A stretch of 64,000 nt of DNA, taken from positions 1 through 64,000 of the forward strand of contig NZ_JAQFIF010000004.1 of NCBI RefSeq assembly GCF_029504395.1, given 5' to 3'. The notes beneath the pieces are model-generated. The model did not search any database. It was not told where the DNA came from and saw only the letters and a program-made list of their open reading frames with translations. This DNA is from Arthrobacter sp. ES3-54 (lineage in GTDB: Bacteria > Actinomycetota > Actinomycetes > Actinomycetales > Micrococcaceae). Position 1 is the first letter of the stretch. Every line of letters starts with the position of its first letter. Shown here in pieces: positions 8,885 to 16,882 of this stretch. Position numbers and translations under genes: made by a program.

Positions 8885-9943
8885 TCAGGCCACGTGGCGC
8901 CATGTTACGTTATCGCGGATGCACCTGATGGTGTAGCGTTCCACGCCGTACTCCCGGGCGAGGCGGCTGACCTCGCCTTGCGTGCCCGTAAGTTTGGCCC
9001 GAATGGTTCTGACATCGTTCTCAGTGAGCTTGGAACCACCGACCCTTTCGCCCCGGGCTACCGTTCCAAGCCGGATCCTATCTTGGGCGTTCTCCAGAGG
9101 CGTGGCCCAGCGAAGATTCTCCGGCCGGTTATCCACAGGGTCTCCATTGCCATGGGCGGCGTGCATCCCTGGGGCGGGACAGGGACCATGCCATGCCTCG
9201 CACACCAGCATGTGCACCCTCCTGGGGTTCCTGGATCCGAAATGCACCACGGCATAACCACTGGGGTTTATGAACTGCTTGAGAATCCTCATCGTCCTCC
9301 CCCTGACCCGGCCAAGGGAGCTTACCCAGTAGCCCTCAAACCGCGTCTCGCGCCATACCTCCCCGTCAATCTCATCATCCGGGTGGACGACCGAAGCAAT
9401 CTCCGCAATTCTCAGCCGATTGGCCCGCGCTCTTGCATCGGCCGCTCGCTTGGCCATCAGCCCTTGGGAAGGCTCCGGCCGGGGACCGGAGACGCCGGCC
9501 TTTCCACGCTTGACATTTGAAATGTATGACTGCGTGCATCCGAAGAACTGCGCGATCGTGCGCTGAAGGACGCCCGCAGCGAGCATTTCCCGCATGCGTT
9601 CGAAGTCCGCTTCCGTGAATCTGCTCGGGGGGGCCGTGTTTCCATAGCGGCCCCGGGCGGCGCGATCGGCCATATTTTCGGCATGCGTTCCGACCCGCAG
9701 GTGGGCGACCTCCACGCAAGCGGGTGTGTCGCATGCATGTAGTAAGAATTGCTCGGTGAGGAGAATTTCGCCGTACTCGATGAGCCACGCCGCCCGGTGG
9801 GCCAGGATCGTTTTGCCACGCAGCACAAACCTCCCATGTCCGAAGTCGTTCTTGCCCGCAGTCCATAACAGGCAGCCGTTGTCCGCCCGGACGGTTTTTG
9901 CATAGAACCGCTCGTAGTCCGTGAGCTTCGACCTGTTTGCCAT
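8885..9943 (-). CDS. Tandem HNH endonuclease (homing-type) with NUMOD4-like segment
   Basis: 352 residues with two HNH_3-type modules. The first spans about residues 20-110: CLLWTAGKNDFGHGRF, AHRAAWLIEYGE, then HACDTPACVEVAHLRVGTHA. A helix-turn-helix near 140 (QRTIAQFFGCTQSYISNVKRG) follows. The second module starts with a NUMOD4-like strand (EVWRETRFEGYWVSSLGRVR), then HMLVCEAWHG and HAAHGNGDPVDNRPENLRWA, and ends in another helix-turn-helix (VSRLAREYGVERYTIRCIRD). Such proteins are free-standing homing endonucleases of phages and mobile DNA. Two complete modules in one chain are unusual. The ATG at 9943 has no clear ribosome site; a TTG ten codons upstream is possible. Confidence 0.75.
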   Translation of the reverse strand: MANRSKLTDYERFYAKTVRADNGCLLWTAGKNDFGHGRFVLRGKTILAHRAAWLIEYGEILLTEQFLLHACDTPACVEVAHLRVGTHAENMADRAARGRYGNTAPPSRFTEADFERMREMLAAGVLQRTIAQFFGCTQSYISNVKRGKAGVSGPRPEPSQGLMAKRAADARARANRLRIAEIASVVHPDDEIDGEVWRETRFEGYWVSSLGRVRGRTMRILKQFINPSGYAVVHFGSRNPRRVHMLVCEAWHGPCPAPGMHAAHGNGDPVDNRPENLRWATPLENAQDRIRLGTVARGERVGGSKLTENDVRTIRAKLTGTQGEVSRLAREYGVERYTIRCIRDNVTWRHVA

Positions 9944-10280
9944 ACAACGCAGCAAAGCAGACGGCTGTGACAATCACTCATTACGCCACGGCTTACAACA
10001 GAGAGCTCCCTTTCGGAAGGCTTGCTGTGGTGTGGCTATATCGGGAGGTTCTGGATGGCGAAGTTAGCTTCCTCAGGGGGTGAACTGCGCGCCGTACTCG
10101 TGGACCCGCTGGTCGTAGATGCGATCCGAGTAATATGCACGTTTTCTGGTAGCCCCTGGCCTTTTTCAGCGCCCCTTTGCGACCAGCTTTACATAAGATC
10201 CGCTATCGGACTGCAGGCAGCGACTGGCAGACTCCCGTAACAGACTTCCGAGTTTCAAGCTTAATCGGTCAACCCAAGGG
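9944..10280. other. Intergenic stretch with a gene-end fragment and a direct-repeat copy
   Basis: No complete gene. On the minus strand about 20 codons ending at a stop at 10073-10075 read RAYYSDRIYDQRVHEYGAQF, which looks like the tail of a lost gene. ACCAGCTTTACATAA at 10182-10196 is the first copy of a direct repeat described separately. Confidence 0.35.
10182..10209 (+). repeat. Direct repeat copy 1 (cassette boundary)
   Basis: Begins ACCAGCTTTACATAA, identical for 15 bases to 12342-12356; the following 13 bases match at 9 positions. The two copies flank the 2.1-kb block holding the PD-(D/E)XK-like gene and the Ig/IPT gene. They may be attachment sites of a small mobile cassette; the recombinase is not in the block. 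Confidence 0.5.
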
Positions 10281-11063
10281 CTAATCAACGACCGCCACAG
10301 ATTCGAATACGAGGCCGCCCGAGTGCCATTTGATGGCCTGGGCCACGCCGTCGGCAGTCCGGTGGAGGGACGCAGCGATGCTGGAGGGGAGACCCGATAG
10401 GGCGCTTTTCTGTCGCATGACAATGGTGTGGATCTCAGACCAGGTTATCCATGCGACACAGGACGGAATGGAGGCCAGCAAAGCCTCATAGTCTTCAGCA
10501 GTCATTCCCGAGCGGGCGCACAGGGACTCAAGACCCACGGCAACACCAGCGTCGACCTCGTGGCGGCCGCTGCCGGCGAGCCTGATGGGTGGGGGAGTGG
10601 TCAGGACCAGCAGGAGCAAGGGTGTGCGGTTTCCGCTGTGAGCCTGCAGGCAGAGCAGCTCCCGAGGAAGCTGCTCGACATTGAACACGGCGCCTTTCCT
10701 GAAGCCTTTGGCTTCAACTAAAAGTTGGACCGACGGGCCGGTCACCCACGCGTCCGGCTGGACATCAATTTTGAGGGCAGGCAGCAGGAGATTGCCCGGC
10801 AGCACGTCGAGGTCAGCACGTTCAGCCTCATTGGCGGCCGCAAGCCGGGTTTGGTCGGCGCCATGGGCGCCACGCAGGACTTCCCCGAGGAACAGGTCTC
10901 GCGGGAGGTTGGACAGGCCCTGAAAAACCTCTGCGGTCAGCGGGTTTTCCATGCCGCGACCGCCGTCGCGGTAACGCTTCACGTTCCTGCCTTCCCAGGA
11001 CACCTCGTCCAGTAGCCGGCTGATAACTGAGGGCTTGTGATCGTTCGCGAAAAGCGTCTTCAT
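10281..11063 (-). CDS. PD-(D/E)XK superfamily-like protein
   Basis: 260 residues. KIDVQPDAWV (residues 98-107) followed by VQLLVEAKGFR (112-122) gives the nuclease-fold signature with Asp104, Glu117 and Lys119, and NVEQLPRELLCL after it resembles the helix that follows the core in restriction-like nucleases. A later hydrophobic strand (LLLLVLTTPPP) fits the fold. Family members cut DNA in restriction, repair or transposition; which of these applies here is unknown. The start is an ATG with no strong ribosome site. Its 5' end overlaps the first 27 bases of the divergent reading frame on the plus strand. It lies inside the repeat-flanked cassette. Confidence 0.5.
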   Translation of the reverse strand: MKTLFANDHKPSVISRLLDEVSWEGRNVKRYRDGGRGMENPLTAEVFQGLSNLPRDLFLGEVLRGAHGADQTRLAAANEAERADLDVLPGNLLLPALKIDVQPDAWVTGPSVQLLVEAKGFRKGAVFNVEQLPRELLCLQAHSGNRTPLLLLVLTTPPPIRLAGSGRHEVDAGVAVGLESLCARSGMTAEDYEALLASIPSCVAWITWSEIHTIVMRQKSALSGLPSSIAASLHRTADGVAQAIKWHSGGLVFESVAVVD

Positions 11064-12224
11064 GTTGGTCCAGTCATCGATCGATGCGTTGAGACGGGAT
11101 CCACTGTTTCAGTCGATCTGACCCTCTCGTGTCCGGCTCCGCCGGGGGGCCTACCCGTGAGTGTCACCTCGAGCCACCCCAACCGGATTGCCAATGCAAC
11201 CTTTACTGTGGATGAGGGCTCTGCATCTGCGACAATTGACTTGTTTTCGGGAATGCAGTGCGGGCGGGCTGGCCTGACGTTTCAGGCACCAGGCCATGCC
11301 CCAACAGAGACTTTTTTCCTGGTGGCCGCCGCGCCGCACATCACCGCTATCAGCCCCAACTCTGGCACCACCTGCAACGGGATAAACCTGGTCCTAACCG
11401 GGGACTGCCTCGGAGATTCCGACACGAATCCGCAAGCGACCCTGATGGGCCCCGACGGTGAATATCACGCCACGACGACCATCCGTACTCCTCAGACAGA
11501 GGTAGTCCTCACCCACGGGCCGCTGCCGGCAGGAATCTACGACATCGCGTTGTCGAACTGTGGGCGAATCGATTACGGGCCTGTTCCCTTGACGATCATG
11601 CACAGCCCGCCGATAATCGCCAAGCCGCTGACCGCGAATGTAACCAGTGTCCTATTGTGCAGCACGCCGGCGATTACACTGACGTGGCAGGTCCGAGCTG
11701 CATCCATGATCCGGCTGTTCCGGGGAAACGTCCTTGTCACCGAAAGAAATTACGACCCCTGTCAACAGGTAACGGACAGCGTGACGGACACTGTGCCTCT
11801 TATCACGGCCGCCGGCGTGAGCTATACCTTGGGCGCTTTCAACCCCCTCGGCGACGTCGTCACCAGTGGTCCTCTGAACATTCCAGCCGGGTCGCCGGCG
11901 CCGTCAGCAACGAGTTTCTTTATCATCAACAATTCAACCGAAGCAGTAAACGCCTTTCTGATTAATGGAGAGGACCTAGGTGGGGCCTTCCTCGGCACTT
12001 TTGCCGTTGGTCAGAGTACGGTCGTCACCCTTCCCGTCTGCCTGATCCGAGGAATCGCCTCACTGAGTCCGCGACTAGTGGCCGAGCACAATCAAAACTT
12101 CCCGAACCGCCAAGTCGATGCCAAAGCTGTAGCCACGGTCAGGACATCCGGGACCTGGAGCCGTAATTTCAGCGGATACCGTCTGGGCCAAGCATCGTCC
12201 GGTACCCAAGGCTTCTCAATTTAA
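11037..12224 (+). CDS. Ig-like/IPT-domain protein, 5' end probably truncated
   Basis: The frame from GTG 11037 gives 395 residues, but the first 16 (from MIVREKRLHV) are antisense to the neighbouring gene and not protein-like. The coding signal begins near residue 18 with a GG+-type Ig domain (SVDLTLSCPAPPGGLPVSV, then ATFTVDEGSASATIDL). An IPT/TIG-type domain follows (HITAISPNSGTTC, LVLTGDCLGDS) at about 100-185, then another beta-sandwich at about 190-290 (ITLTWQVRAASMIRLF) and a C-terminal unit. No signal peptide is present, so either the 5' end was lost at a junction near 11,080 or a GTG at 11157 is used. Such modular beta proteins usually bind surfaces or sugars. Confidence 0.45.
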   Translation: MIVREKRLHVGPVIDRCVETGSTVSVDLTLSCPAPPGGLPVSVTSSHPNRIANATFTVDEGSASATIDLFSGMQCGRAGLTFQAPGHAPTETFFLVAAAPHITAISPNSGTTCNGINLVLTGDCLGDSDTNPQATLMGPDGEYHATTTIRTPQTEVVLTHGPLPAGIYDIALSNCGRIDYGPVPLTIMHSPPIIAKPLTANVTSVLLCSTPAITLTWQVRAASMIRLFRGNVLVTERNYDPCQQVTDSVTDTVPLITAAGVSYTLGAFNPLGDVVTSGPLNIPAGSPAPSATSFFIINNSTEAVNAFLINGEDLGGAFLGTFAVGQSTVVTLPVCLIRGIASLSPRLVAEHNQNFPNRQVDAKAVATVRTSGTWSRNFSGYRLGQASSGTQGFSI

Positions 12225-12536
12225 TGTCGCGTGACCGCATTACAGCTAGGGACCTGGTCGCGCTCTCGGGTGTGGAGCATCGAGCCTGAGCAGGGCATCG
12301 CCACAGCCTGCCTTGAACGACTATAGTGGTTGCCTCAGGCAACCAGCTTTACATAATATCTGGTATAGGTGAATGCGACGTACAGGCATGAGGAGGGGGA
12401 GCGGTCGTCCCATCCATGTTGAGCTCGACTTTCACGGCTGACACGCCAGCGCCGCGAACCTGTTGTCAGGGAAGCCGAACCAGAACGATCCGACGGCCGG
12501 TTTCGCGGCCGGCATGCGGTGTCGCATGCGACTCCG
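12225..12536. other. Non-coding stretch with hairpin and second direct-repeat copy
   Basis: No gene seen. A short hairpin (GGTTGCC/GGCAACC, three-base loop) lies at 12328-12344 and abuts ACCAGCTTTACATAA at 12342-12356. Confidence 0.4.
12342..12369 (+). repeat. Direct repeat copy 2 (cassette boundary)
   Basis: Partner of the copy at 10182; 24 of 28 positions agree, the first 15 exactly. A small hairpin overlaps its left edge, which is not seen at copy 1. Confidence 0.5.
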
Positions 12537-13058
12537 CTATTTGTGGGAGGTTCCTAGACCTCGACGTACACCGTTGACGAGTGTTGGAACAAGCGCATCA
12601 GGCAGAATTGAGCCGAGAACAATCGCCCGGTGGTTTCCGTTCTGAAAGGAATTGTCTTGAGTGGACGTTGATATGTGAATGGGCTCGATGATTAAACTTA
12701 TTGCAGCCCTCTCCGTTTTGGGTGGTGATGAGTACGACCGAACCTCTGTTTCGACTTCCTGTTGCGTCCAGTCTTCTGGGAAGCGTTTGTAGCCTCGCTG
12801 CTTCGCACGCTCAATGACTTCGGTTGAGATTACAAGGGCAACGCTCCAGTCGGTATCGGCCACATACTGACACCTCGAGCGATGCTCGTCGTAATATGGA
12901 TCTTCGGCCCAAACTGGATAGCGCTCCCCAGCAGTGATGAAGGGCTGTTCCAGCGCCATGCCCTTCAAATGAGATGCCGACAACAGTTCGAAGTCATCGA
13001 TTGAGTGCCTCATAGCCATGGTCGGTTTCATCGGATTGTCGCAGCAAAAACAGTTCAC
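12537..13058 (-). CDS. Unknown protein with CxxC zinc motif and ParB-like HR motif
   Basis: 173 residues from a GTG at 13058 with GGGGGCTC about seven bases upstream. The N-terminus MNCFCCDNPMKP has closely spaced cysteines suited to a zinc site. The C-terminal third (SFQNGNHRAIVLGSILPDAL, then VPTLV) is reminiscent of the GxHR loop of ParB/sulfiredoxin-like domains, but the rest of that fold is not visible. No operon partner. I do not recognise the family; it is one of the lower-GC genes of the foreign region. Confidence 0.45.
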   Translation of the reverse strand: MNCFCCDNPMKPTMAMRHSIDDFELLSASHLKGMALEQPFITAGERYPVWAEDPYYDEHRSRCQYVADTDWSVALVISTEVIERAKQRGYKRFPEDWTQQEVETEVRSYSSPPKTERAAISLIIEPIHISTSTQDNSFQNGNHRAIVLGSILPDALVPTLVNGVRRGLGTSHK

Positions 13059-13794
13059 GCTTGAGCCCCCAAGGGTTTCCTAAATCAAGTTTGTCAATCG
13101 GTGCATTATTGCACCTGGCTTGTTGATTCAGAGCGCTTGTGCCGCAATATCGACGGAGTCCGCAGGACGGCCACGACTACTACTTCTGTTCACTTTCGCT
13201 AAACGCCGATAACGGACGTTATGAAATGTAGACGTGATCTACTTCGTCTCAGAGCCTGGTGGGGATTGCCTGCAAGGTGGAACTGCGGGACCAGGGTTCA
13301 ACCCAGCTGGAGGCTGGCCCTAGGCCCGATTGATGGATTGGTTACTCTTCATATGCTCACGGTGATCCCTGTTTCCCTTCAGATGAATGCGGACAAAGCA
13401 CATGATCTTGGACGATGCGCGCACCTGAGACTGCCATCGAACCCCGCATCTATCCCGCAGATTCGCTGACAACGGACGAAAGCGGATGACAGCAGAAAAC
13501 AGCCCTGACCTGCGGCGATCGAAGATGCTGATAGCCCGCAGAAACCCCCGAAAGAGCAGTACTCTTACTCGACTCATTTGCGTATTCGAGGGGTTGCTCT
13601 CGCGGATCGGAGGCCTTCGCCGCAGTCCCGTTGATCATCCCGGTGCGACGGAAGGCCGTCACGGCTTGTCCGACGCTGCAGGCCGGACATGGAGGTTTGT
13701 CGTCGGGGCGGGAGCGCAAAGTTGTTGGCTCTCTGGAGGCGCCATAGTTAAGTTTGCCAATTTTTTGCCAATGAGCCACCCATGGGCAAAGCGA

Positions 13795-13835
13795 AGGCCC
13801 CTGGTTCCCTTGTCAACAAAGGGAACCAGGGGCCT
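13795..13835 (-). terminator. Terminator-like hairpin after a tRNA 3' fragment
   Basis: AGGCCCCTGGTTCCCT (13795-13810) is perfectly complementary to 13820-13835 across a nine-base loop: a 16-bp stem. On the minus strand it directly follows the tRNA 3'-end fragment at 13843-13871, exactly where a tRNA terminator would be. Confidence 0.65.
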
Positions 13836-13842
13836 CGCTATT

Positions 13843-13871
13843 TGGCGGTGACGGTGGGATTTGAACCCACG
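13843..13871 (-). repeat. tRNA 3'-end fragment (probable integration scar)
   Basis: On the minus strand 29 bases give a T-arm (GTGGG-TTCAAAT-CCCAC), an acceptor 3' strand CGTCACC, a discriminator G and CCA. Upstream sequence cannot form the anticodon arm or the acceptor 5' strand (GGTGACG expected), so this is not a tRNA gene. The sequence fits a tRNA-Ser end. Elements that integrate into tRNA genes leave such a copy; here it is followed by a tRNA-style terminator. Confidence 0.6.
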
Positions 13872-13985
13872 TAAGGAGATGGACGTCCTCTTGGAGCCTT
13901 TGAGGATCATCGCTTTGCTTTCATGAATGTCGATGACGCTCCATTGTTGACAACCTGTCCACCGAGAAAGATGGAGATGGAGAAA

Positions 13986-14606
13986 TCAACGCCACTTGAT
14001 CTGCACAGTCTCGGGGTTGAATGCCTTGACGCCATGAGGTTGGGGGTACAACCTCACCTCGAATAGAACGTCGATTACCGCGCGCTGAGCTCCAAAGTCG
14101 AGGTTATCGAACGCGGACACCACGTTCTCCGCGCCATGCACCGGACCCACGTTTGAGCCGGCGGTCTGGCGCATGCTTTCGGCCCCCAAAACTGTGATGG
14201 CTGCCTCCTCGTGCTCGCGTATGCGCTTCAGTTCGCGGCCATCTGTGATTTCGGCGTCGTTGTCGCGCTGCAGTCGTTCTACCTCGGCGCGGTGCTGGCC
14301 GACTTCATTCTTAATGGTGCGGATCCGAGGCTCGTCCTGGCTGGGGAGCAGGTCGTGGGCGTCTGCCATGCCGAGCCTGGCCCGCACGACGTCAAGAACG
14401 AATTGATCGACGTGTTCGCGACTGCGCATGATGTGCCCTGCGCAGCTGTATCGCGCCGATTGTGTCTCGACACGCCTGTCGCAAAGGCCGCAGAGGTACA
14501 GTCCGGTTCCCAGATGGCCGCTCATGGTATCGGGGCGCTTGGGGTCGCCCGGCCCCGCCGGGGCTGTCCACCGGGCTTCGTCACCGACGGGCGGTCTACT
14601 CCTTCC
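13986..14606 (-). pseudogene. Large serine recombinase, C-terminal remnant
   Basis: About 206 codons match the C-terminal half of a large serine integrase. The zinc beta-ribbon begins LYLCGLCDRRVETQ and continues YSCAGH. The VDQFVLDVVRARLG linker, a long charged coiled coil (EVGQHRAEVERLQRDNDAEI) and the closing strand (RAVIDVLFEVRLYP...TVQIKW) follow. The catalytic domain with the YxRxS serine and the recombinase domain are missing. The fragment starts within a few bases of the excisionase stop codon, so a deletion fused xis to the integrase tail. It cannot catalyse recombination. The intact recombinase at 15320-16750 has the same layout but a different sequence. Confidence 0.8.
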
Positions 14607-14607
14607 C

Positions 14608-14919
14608 TCATGGTTGCACGCAACCGTTGAAGATCGCGGAGAGGCGGGCAATCTGCGCGGGCGTAAACTTCGGAGCGCGGGAAACGACCTCGGCAATAGC
14701 GGCCTCAAGGTCATCATCCAAGTGACCCGTCGGTGCGCCAGGCGCAGGGGCAAAAACGCGGTCCAGTTCGGAGACAGCGATGAAATGCTTGTTTCCGTCC
14801 TTGACGGAAGGGAGGCTGCCATCGTAAATCCGGCGCCGGATGGTGCCTATACTGCGGCGGCTGTGCTTAGCGGCGGACTGCAGGTCCAGACGGGGGGATT
14901 CGAGAAGATTGGTAGACAT
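14608..14919 (-). CDS. Excisionase-like helix-turn-helix protein
   Basis: 103 residues. The ATG at 14919 follows GGAG by five bases; 20 further residues are possible upstream but lack a ribosome site. Residues 10-50 (LDLQSAAKHSRRSIGTIRRR to LPSVKDGNKHFIAVSEL) form a MerR/excisionase-type winged helix that would bind DNA at att arms or regulate the integrase. An acidic helix (DDDLEAAIAEVV) closes the protein. It lies directly upstream of a truncated serine recombinase on the same strand, the usual recombination-directionality position. With its integrase dead it might act on the neighbouring element, which is untested. Confidence 0.6.
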   Translation of the reverse strand: MSTNLLESPRLDLQSAAKHSRRSIGTIRRRIYDGSLPSVKDGNKHFIAVSELDRVFAPAPGAPTGHLDDDLEAAIAEVVSRAPKFTPAQIARLSAIFNGCVQP

Positions 14920-15319
14920 GTTCGCTCCGGGAGAGATGAACACAACCGAGTAGTCTGCACGATTTGTCAGCTCACACACTTGCCAGCATGCGGGCCCATC
15001 CCCGATAAGTAGGGGCCGTATGACGTTCCCTCATGTTGCCTACCGGCCTACATAAGGTGACGCTGTCCCGAGACAGGATGGGCAGCGTCTGCACTATTTT
15101 TCAATTCACGTGCTTGCCAGCGTGTGAACCTCGCCCCAAAAGGCTGCACTGTTATTTCAGCGAAGACGCCTGCCGACGTATTGGCCTAGCCCCGGAAGGC
15201 CGCATGAAATTCTCGCAACTCCGTCTGCCGACGGGGATGGGTGACGTTAGTCGTGACCCGAGTTTGTCCCGGGTAGAGAAAAAATAGCACCCTGTTGAGA
15301 GGTGCGCAAATTTTCCGCA
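14920..15319. other. Control region between two integrase modules
   Basis: No gene is supported. It carries two related 39-bp segments (listed separately), a CTGTC/GACAG hairpin at 15062-15077 and a CTACATAAGGTG stretch near 15047. It probably holds promoters or recombination-protein sites. Confidence 0.4.
14953..15125 (+). repeat. Pair of 39-bp imperfect direct repeats
   Basis: Copies at 14953-14991 and 15087-15125 agree at 30 of 39 positions. Shared blocks are GTCTGCAC, ATTT, TCA, TCAC and CTTGCCAGC. They are spaced 134 bases apart between the excisionase gene and the intact recombinase. The 14953 copy lies upstream of the xis start on its strand, so promoter or operator use is plausible. 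Confidence 0.5.
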
Positions 15320-16750
15320 CTACAGCCAGGTAATTGCCACTGTCGAGGGCCGGAAATTTCTTGTACCTCGTCCAGGTGGGTGAAGCTTGATATGCAGCAG
15401 TTCACGAATGACGGCGCGCTGCCGTTCGCCAGGCATCTTGTGCCAAGCGTCCCGGACCGCGGCTTCGCGTTCTTGCGTCGTGCTGCCGCCGAGATTCACG
15501 AGGCCGCCCAGCAAATCGATTCGGCCGGCATCGGCAAGCTCGGCCTGTATCGCGGTCAACCTCTCATTGATGCGCTTCGTCGCTGTCTTTAGCTGCGACA
15601 CTGCGAGCGGGGCATCGTCGTCATCCGAGTCGGCAAACTCCACGGCAAGCGCTTCCAGTCGTTCACGAAGCCGACCTTGCTCCCCGCGTAGCTGCCGGGC
15701 GCCGGTGCTTGTGGAGGGCTGCAGCAACGTCTTTGCGTCCCGGTCGGCCAGCCGGCTGACCATGATCCCGTGTACATACTCCTCTACTGGTTCAGCGAGG
15801 CGCGCAAAATGGCCGGTCGAGCCTGAACAGCGGTACCCTCTGTATCCGGAGCGTGCGCTACCGCCAGCGTGGACCGTGCCCTCACAAACACCGCAGAGGG
15901 CAATGCCGGTAAGAAGTCCGACGGGATTCCGACCAGGTTTTTGACGCTCAGGGTTGAGGAGTATCGAACGCACAGTTTCAAAAAGGTCGTCATCGACGAC
16001 GGGCCTCCACTCGGCGGCCACGGCCTGAACTTCCCCGAGGTAAACCATCCGGCCCACGTTTCGCTCGTTCAGCAGGACATCGCGGACAGCGCTCCGCGTC
16101 CACTGCGACGGCGTCGGCTTCTTGCCAGCAATCTTGTCTTCCTTGCTCAGGCGCCTGTTTTGTCCAGTGGTGAAGCCCAATCCGTTCCAGTACCTGGCAA
16201 CGGCCGATACCGATTCCTGGCCTGCCACCATCCCGTAGCCTTTTCGCAGTGCTTCCGCTTCCGGCTCCCGAACGGTCACGCCGTCCGGCTCATACCCGAA
16301 CGCGCGGCGTCCGCCGACACGCTTGCCGCGTTTCGCGCGGGCTTCATTGGCTCGCTTCTGCCGTTCGCTCTTCCGGCGTACCTCGAACCGGGCGATGGCG
16401 GCCAGCATCGAAGCACGGAACTCGCCATCGGCGGTAGTCAGGTCGATTTCTCCGTCTACGGTGAGGACCTTCACGCCGGTCTTTATCAGTTCGGAAAGAT
16501 CGGTAATTGAGCGCAACAATCGATCCACATCTACTGCGATGACTATCTCGAACTCCTTGTTCGACGCATCTGCAAGCAGTTGCCCCCATTGGGAGGCCAC
16601 CCGTGACCTAGTGGCGCTCGAGGCGTTGTCTTCGTACGTCTTGACGATCTGGTATCCGCGGGCCGTGGCGATTGACGACGTTCGTTGGCGCTGGCGATCA
16701 ATCCCCTCTTGGGCGTCGAGTGACTGTCTCAGATATATCGCGGCTCTCAT
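15320..16750 (-). CDS. Large serine recombinase (site-specific integrase)
   Basis: 476 residues, starting MRAAIYLRQSLDAQEGIDRQ. Ser10 in YLRQS is the expected nucleophile. The resolvase domain runs to about 150 (IVIAVDVDRLLRSITDLSEL is its conserved helix), then the recombinase domain (GKRVGGRRAFGYEPDG to RDVLLNERNVGRMVYLGEV). The zinc ribbon (LCGVCEGTVHAGG, then YRCSGSTGH) and coiled-coil tail follow. This is the phiC31/Bxb1-type enzyme that joins attP to attB. A longer in-frame extension upstream only covers antisense of dprA and is rejected. There is no Shine-Dalgarno; a TAGCAT box eight bases before ATG suggests a leaderless message. The gene sits at the element's right end against comM, as expected for the active integrase. 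Confidence 0.9.
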   Translation of the reverse strand: MRAAIYLRQSLDAQEGIDRQRQRTSSIATARGYQIVKTYEDNASSATRSRVASQWGQLLADASNKEFEIVIAVDVDRLLRSITDLSELIKTGVKVLTVDGEIDLTTADGEFRASMLAAIARFEVRRKSERQKRANEARAKRGKRVGGRRAFGYEPDGVTVREPEAEALRKGYGMVAGQESVSAVARYWNGLGFTTGQNRRLSKEDKIAGKKPTPSQWTRSAVRDVLLNERNVGRMVYLGEVQAVAAEWRPVVDDDLFETVRSILLNPERQKPGRNPVGLLTGIALCGVCEGTVHAGGSARSGYRGYRCSGSTGHFARLAEPVEEYVHGIMVSRLADRDAKTLLQPSTSTGARQLRGEQGRLRERLEALAVEFADSDDDDAPLAVSQLKTATKRINERLTAIQAELADAGRIDLLGGLVNLGGSTTQEREAAVRDAWHKMPGERQRAVIRELLHIKLHPPGRGTRNFRPSTVAITWL

Positions 16751-16764
16751 GAGCACTAATGCTA

Positions 16765-16775
16765 ATACGCTGTCC
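16765..16775. other. Element-chromosome junction (attR) inside comM
   Basis: Left of here is the recombinase start region; right of here the plus strand reads straight into a ComM C-terminus. The exact crossover cannot be fixed without an empty-site sequence; GAGCA at 16751-16755 and TGCTC at 16779-16783 flank it symmetrically. Confidence 0.6.
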
Positions 16776-16882
16776 TGTTGCTCGCCTGGACCCTTGCGGA
16801 CCTCTCCCGGCGCGACGTGCCGGACGGGGACGACGTCGGCCAGGCGCTGGGCCTCCGCCAGGCCGCCGCGGCCTCCCCTTGA
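16772..16882 (+). pseudogene. comM (YifB, Mg-chelatase-like ATPase), 3' stub
   Basis: In frame, 36 codons read VLLLAWTLADLSRRDVPDGD, then DVGQALGLRQAAAASP and stop. LAWTLADL followed by a V..AL.LR segment is the conserved ending of ComM/YifB proteins. comM normally precedes dprA in actinobacteria, and dprA follows here after 49 bases. The rest of the gene should lie beyond the element's left end. Insertion therefore removes the last part of ComM, an AAA+ helicase that promotes branch migration during natural transformation in other bacteria. Confidence 0.75.

Larger units (their letters stand above)
13059..13985. other. Long stretch without a supported gene
   Basis: About 930 bases. Short open frames exist on both strands around 13,450-13,850 but overlap each other and lack recognisable motifs or ribosome sites. 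GGTGCA/TGCACC with a four-base loop lies near 13,100, and TAACG/CGTTA near 13,210. The terminator hairpin and tRNA fragment are listed separately. Confidence 0.4.

Noticed and set aside
13450..13851. Overlapping short frames on both strands
   Set aside because: No motifs, no ribosome sites, and each is as open as the other; left as non-coding.
13843..13930. Complete tRNA-Ser gene
   Set aside because: Only the T-arm and acceptor 3' strand are present; no anticodon arm or acceptor 5' strand can be formed.
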